Positions 61,293 through 64,000 of a stretch of DNA of 64,000 nt are shown here, one piece after another. Every line of letters starts with the position of its first letter. Position 1 is the stretch's first letter. Position numbers and translations under genes: made by a program. Origin of the DNA: Dyadobacter psychrotolerans (GTDB lineage Bacteria; Bacteroidota; Bacteroidia; Cytophagales; Spirosomataceae); assembly GCF_004349265.1 (NCBI RefSeq), contig NZ_SMFL01000010.1, forward strand, positions 1 through 64,000, read 5' to 3'. The notes under the pieces are model-generated. The model had not been told where the DNA came from. It saw only the letters and a program-made list of their open reading frames with translations, and did no database searches.

Positions 61293-61321
61293 CTCCTTTA
61301 TATATACTTAATACAAAGCTA

Positions 61322-62509
61322 TCAAATTACCCCAAGCTCCTTCCCCACTTTCGTAAAGGCGGCGACGGCGGTTTCCAGGTGAGACTGATCATGTCCGGCT
61401 GAAATTTGTACACGAATCCTTGCTTTTCCCTGAGGTACAACCGGATAGAAGAAGCCGATTACGTAAATTCCTTCATCCAAAAGTTTGGCTGCAAATTCCT
61501 GTGCAAGTTTTGCGTCGTACAGCATAATCGGTACAATCGGATGCTCGCCGGGAAGAATATCAAAACCTGCTTCCGTCATTTCCTTACGGAAGTAGGCCGT
61601 GTTGGTTTCCAGTTTATCACGAAGTGCAGTTGATGACGACAATATATCCAATACCGCAATAGAAGCACCCACGATGGACGGAGCCAGTGTATTGGAAAAT
61701 AAATAAGGACGTGAACGCTGGCGCAGAATTTCAACAATCTCTTTTTTAGCAGCCGTGAAACCACCCGACGCACCGCCCAATGCTTTGCCGTAAGTTCCGG
61801 TAATGATGTCAATCCGTCCCATTACGTTTCGGAACTCATGTGTGCCGCGACCCGTTTTTCCGATAAAACCGGACGCATGACACTCATCGATCATCACCAT
61901 TGAACCGTACTGTTCGGCGAGGTCGCAAATTTTGTCAAGCTGTGCAATTGTTCCGTCCATTGAAAAAACACCATCTGTTACCACCAGAATCCGGCGGCTT
62001 CCCTGTGCTGCTTTCAATTGCGTTTCAAGATCATTCAGGTCGTTATGTTTGTAGCGAAAACGTTTTGCTTTACACAAACGAATACCATCAATTAAAGAAG
62101 CGTGATTCAGTTCATCGGAAATGATGGCATCGTTTTCTCCTAACAGCGGTTCAAAAACCCCACCGTTTGCATCAAATGCAGCGGCGTAAAGTATGCAATC
62201 CTCAGTACCCAGAAACTCAGCAGTTTTGCGTTCAAGTTCTTTGTGGATATCCTGGGTTCCGCAGATAAAACGTACCGATGACATACCGAAACCATGTGTT
62301 TTTATCGCCTCGATTCCAGCTTTAATTACATCCGGATGTGAAGAAAGCCCCAGGTAATTATTCGCACAAAAATTAAGCACCTCTTTACCATTGTCGGTAG
62401 AGATCAGTGCAGACTGGGGCGTTGTGATGATACGCTCCTTTTTATACAGTCCTGCTTCTTTGATTGCGTCCAGTTCCTGCTGAAGTTCCTGCTGAATATT
62501 TCCGTACAT
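61322..62509 (-). CDS. kbl: Glycine C-acetyltransferase
   Basis: Kbl splits 2-amino-3-ketobutyrate with CoA into glycine and acetyl-CoA. This 395-residue PLP enzyme belongs to the alpha-oxoamine synthases. Conserved parts are N-F-C-A-N-N-Y-L-G-L-S near residue 46, D-E-C-H-A-S-G-F-I-G near 207 and the PLP Lys in G-T-Y-G-K-A-L-G-G-A near 243. It is 55 bp downstream of the threonine dehydrogenase-like gene on the same strand, which together make the threonine-to-glycine pathway. Confidence 0.94.
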   Translation of the reverse strand: MYGNIQQELQQELDAIKEAGLYKKERIITTPQSALISTDNGKEVLNFCANNYLGLSSHPDVIKAGIEAIKTHGFGMSSVRFICGTQDIHKELERKTAEFLGTEDCILYAAAFDANGGVFEPLLGENDAIISDELNHASLIDGIRLCKAKRFRYKHNDLNDLETQLKAAQGSRRILVVTDGVFSMDGTIAQLDKICDLAEQYGSMVMIDECHASGFIGKTGRGTHEFRNVMGRIDIITGTYGKALGGASGGFTAAKKEIVEILRQRSRPYLFSNTLAPSIVGASIAVLDILSSSTALRDKLETNTAYFRKEMTEAGFDILPGEHPIVPIMLYDAKLAQEFAAKLLDEGIYVIGFFYPVVPQGKARIRVQISAGHDQSHLETAVAAFTKVGKELGVI

Positions 62510-62564
62510 GATTGGTATATTTTAAAATGTTGCGGCCGGTCACAGCCAAAAATTACTGCAAAGG

Positions 62565-63518
62565 TCAGATTTTAACCGTTTTATATTTTTTCTGTAATTC
62601 AGAAATCATTTCTTCAGTCATTTTATCAAGGGTATAGGTTGGTCGCCAGCCCCAGTCTTTTTTAGCAAAGGAATCATCTATCTGCTGTGGCCATGATTCT
62701 GCAATACCCTGCCGAAAATCCGGTTTGTAGCTAATCTCAAAATCCAGAATTAGTTTTCTAATACTTGCAGCAATTTCTTTGGGAGAAAAGCTCATTCCCG
62801 CCAGATTGTAACTCGTGCGGACATTAATTTTATCACTTGCAGCTTCCATGAGACGCACCGTTGCATCCATGGCGTCGCTCATGTAAATCATAGGAAGCGT
62901 AGTATCTTCTTTCAGGAAACATTCAAAATGTTCACCTTTAACTGCTTTGTGATAAATATCAACAGCATAATCCGTAGTGCCGCCACCAGGCATCGACTGA
63001 TAACTAATGATTCCCGGATAACGCAAAGAACGAATATCGAGGCCATATCTTTTAAAGTAGTAATTCGACCAATTCTCCCCTGCTGCTTTGCTGATACCAT
63101 AAACCGTTGCCGGATCCAGGAAAGAATACTGTTCAGCGGTAACATCCACATTTACTCCGAAAACTGCGATTGAACTTGGATAAAATATCTTTTTCACCCC
63201 ATTTTCGCGCGCTGCTTCCAACACGTTAAAATAAGTCTGCATATTAATATCCCAGGTTTTCAACGGTTCCTTTTCTCCGTTTGCAGAAAGGATTGCAGCC
63301 AGATGGTATATCTGGGTAATTTTGTGTTTGCGAACAATACTTGAAAGACCGGCCGCATCGGTAGCATCCAGTTTTTCAAAATAATCTGTCTTTAACTCCG
63401 GCTCACGTAAATCAGAAGCGATAATCCTGTTTTCTCCGTAAATTCCACGAAGATATTCCACCAGTACGGAACCGATCTGCCCGTTTGCACCAATTACTAA
63501 AATACGTTCTGATTTCAT
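62565..63518 (-). CDS. tdh: L-threonine 3-dehydrogenase-like SDR/epimerase
   Basis: This 317-residue extended SDR protein has the NAD-binding G-A-N-G-Q-I-G at residues 10-16. The catalytic S-S near 115 and Y-G-I-S-K around 140 follow. It resembles the epimerase-type threonine 3-dehydrogenases (UDP-galactose 4-epimerase-like) that make 2-amino-3-ketobutyrate. The adjacent kbl supports this assignment strongly. It is not related to the zinc-dependent Tdh of E. coli. Confidence 0.88.
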   Translation of the reverse strand: MKSERILVIGANGQIGSVLVEYLRGIYGENRIIASDLREPELKTDYFEKLDATDAAGLSSIVRKHKITQIYHLAAILSANGEKEPLKTWDINMQTYFNVLEAARENGVKKIFYPSSIAVFGVNVDVTAEQYSFLDPATVYGISKAAGENWSNYYFKRYGLDIRSLRYPGIISYQSMPGGGTTDYAVDIYHKAVKGEHFECFLKEDTTLPMIYMSDAMDATVRLMEAASDKINVRTSYNLAGMSFSPKEIAASIRKLILDFEISYKPDFRQGIAESWPQQIDDSFAKKDWGWRPTYTLDKMTEEMISELQKKYKTVKI

Positions 63519-63553
63519 TTTGTCGAGCGTTTATTAAAAGCATAAATCACTTG

Positions 63554-63583
63554 CAATTTTACCTTTTCAGATATAATTTTCAA
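63554..63583 (-). promoter_or_regulatory. Promoter of the tdh-kbl operon
   Basis: On the minus strand TTG (63583-63581), a 19-base spacer and TAAAATTG (63561-63554) match the consensus with one mismatch, 36 bp before the tdh start. Confidence 0.5.
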
Positions 63584-63690
63584 TATTACAGCACTTTGTC
63601 AGCAAATATTCCCAGACTATGTTAATTTTAAAGTAAATATTACTTTGATCACTTGTATTCGTAATTAACTGCAGTAAATATTATTCCATT

Positions 63691-64000
63691 ATGGAGCAAC
63701 TTGATAAAATCGATACTAAAATCCTCAGGATCCTGCAAAAAGATGCAAAAAAGACAACCAAGGAAATAGCTACCATGCTGAACCTGACCATCTCACCAAT
63801 CTACGAGCGGATCAGAAGACTGGAAAGCCTGGGATTTATCAAACAGTATGTGGCCATTTTGGACAAAAAGCTTATTAACCGCTCGGTAACAACCATCTGT
63901 CAGGTTTCCATGCGCTACCACAATGAAGCTTTTATTGAAAAATTCGAGCAGGAAATTCAAAATCTGGAGGAAGTACAGGAATGTTATCACATGGCCGGTC
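63691..64000 (+). CDS. Lrp/AsnC-family regulator (C-terminus beyond window)
   Basis: The first 103 residues of an Lrp/AsnC regulator are present. It begins M-E-Q-L-D-K-I-D-T-K-I-L-R-I-L-Q, and the helix-turn-helix is at about residues 18-50 (T-T-K-E-I-A-T-M-L-N-L-T-I-S-P-I-Y-E-R-I). The ligand-binding RAM domain starts near residue 65 and is cut by the window edge. It is divergent from tdh-kbl, so it may control threonine or glycine metabolism, as Lrp does for tdh-kbl in E. coli. Confidence 0.92.
   Translation, partial: MEQLDKIDTKILRILQKDAKKTTKEIATMLNLTISPIYERIRRLESLGFIKQYVAILDKKLINRSVTTICQVSMRYHNEAFIEKFEQEIQNLEEVQECYHMAG

Noticed and set aside
61322..62509. Cysteate acyltransferase for sulfonolipid synthesis, an enzyme of the same PLP family
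   Set aside because: The sequence has the Kbl-type motifs, and the gene is next to a threonine dehydrogenase gene, which points to threonine degradation.

Overview
The window looks like chromosomal DNA of a Bacteroidota bacterium, most likely Cytophagales (Dyadobacter/Spirosoma-like). Reasons: repeated TTG-N19-21-TAnnTTTG promoters, almost no Shine-Dalgarno sequences, a GldE homologue next to ssb and mutY, an ArgF'-type (N-acylornithine) transcarbamylase, DUF4260/DUF2141 proteins and a Bacteroidota-type 29-residue basic protein before RNase G. The genus is an inference. I recognise no rRNA, tRNA, CRISPR array, prophage or transposase.

Layout. 1-12 kb: a coiled-coil protein built from 21-bp repeats (runs off the left edge), mazG, an ABC exporter, a hotdog thioesterase, a ComA-like phosphosulfolactate synthase with a DedA protein, guaB, then gldE / secreted unknown / ssb / mutY. 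11.5-14.5 kb: HU-like protein, TPR protein, tiny basic protein, RNase G. 14.5-19.7 kb (minus): enoyl-CoA hydratase, N-acylcitrulline deacylase-like M20 peptidase, proA, proB, aat. 19.8-27.2 kb (plus): an arginine cluster (Arg-containing leader peptide, GNAT acyltransferase, argG, argC, argD, argF') interrupted by two PIN-toxin modules and a decayed GxxExxY gene lying between inverted repeats. 27.3-31 kb: hemH, cysteine desulfurase, glmM. 31-38.5 kb: transglutaminase and alpha-E proteins, a HerA-like ATPase, DUF2141, thioesterase, a secreted oxidoreductase, a ceramidase-like enzyme. 38.6-45.8 kb: a MoxR / DUF58 / DUF4350 / DUF4129 / SpoIIM cluster with a divergent RDD gene. 45.9-53.9 kb: an HNH nuclease pair, then a TetR-controlled RND efflux operon (tetR, DUF4260, tolC-like, MFP, RND) with a MazF-like module inserted on the opposite strand between MFP and RND. 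54-57.7 kb: hydrolase / ECF sigma / membrane protein, YceI, transglutaminase. 61.3-64 kb: kbl, tdh-like and an Lrp/AsnC regulator.

The most unusual part is 57.8-61.2 kb. A large lipoprotein gene (split by one frameshift) ends in a domain resembling DUF6973 and overlaps a small lipoprotein gene. The last part of the domain plus a diverged small lipoprotein gene is then repeated twice in tandem at about 810-816 bp. The domain core is almost identical in the three copies; the extreme C-termini and the partner lipoproteins differ. This resembles polymorphic toxin/immunity loci with orphan cassettes, here with lipid-anchored partners, but the toxin role is an inference.

Several starts were moved downstream of the longest ORF because a promoter element or a conserved N-terminus excludes the upstream start; each case is noted in its entry.
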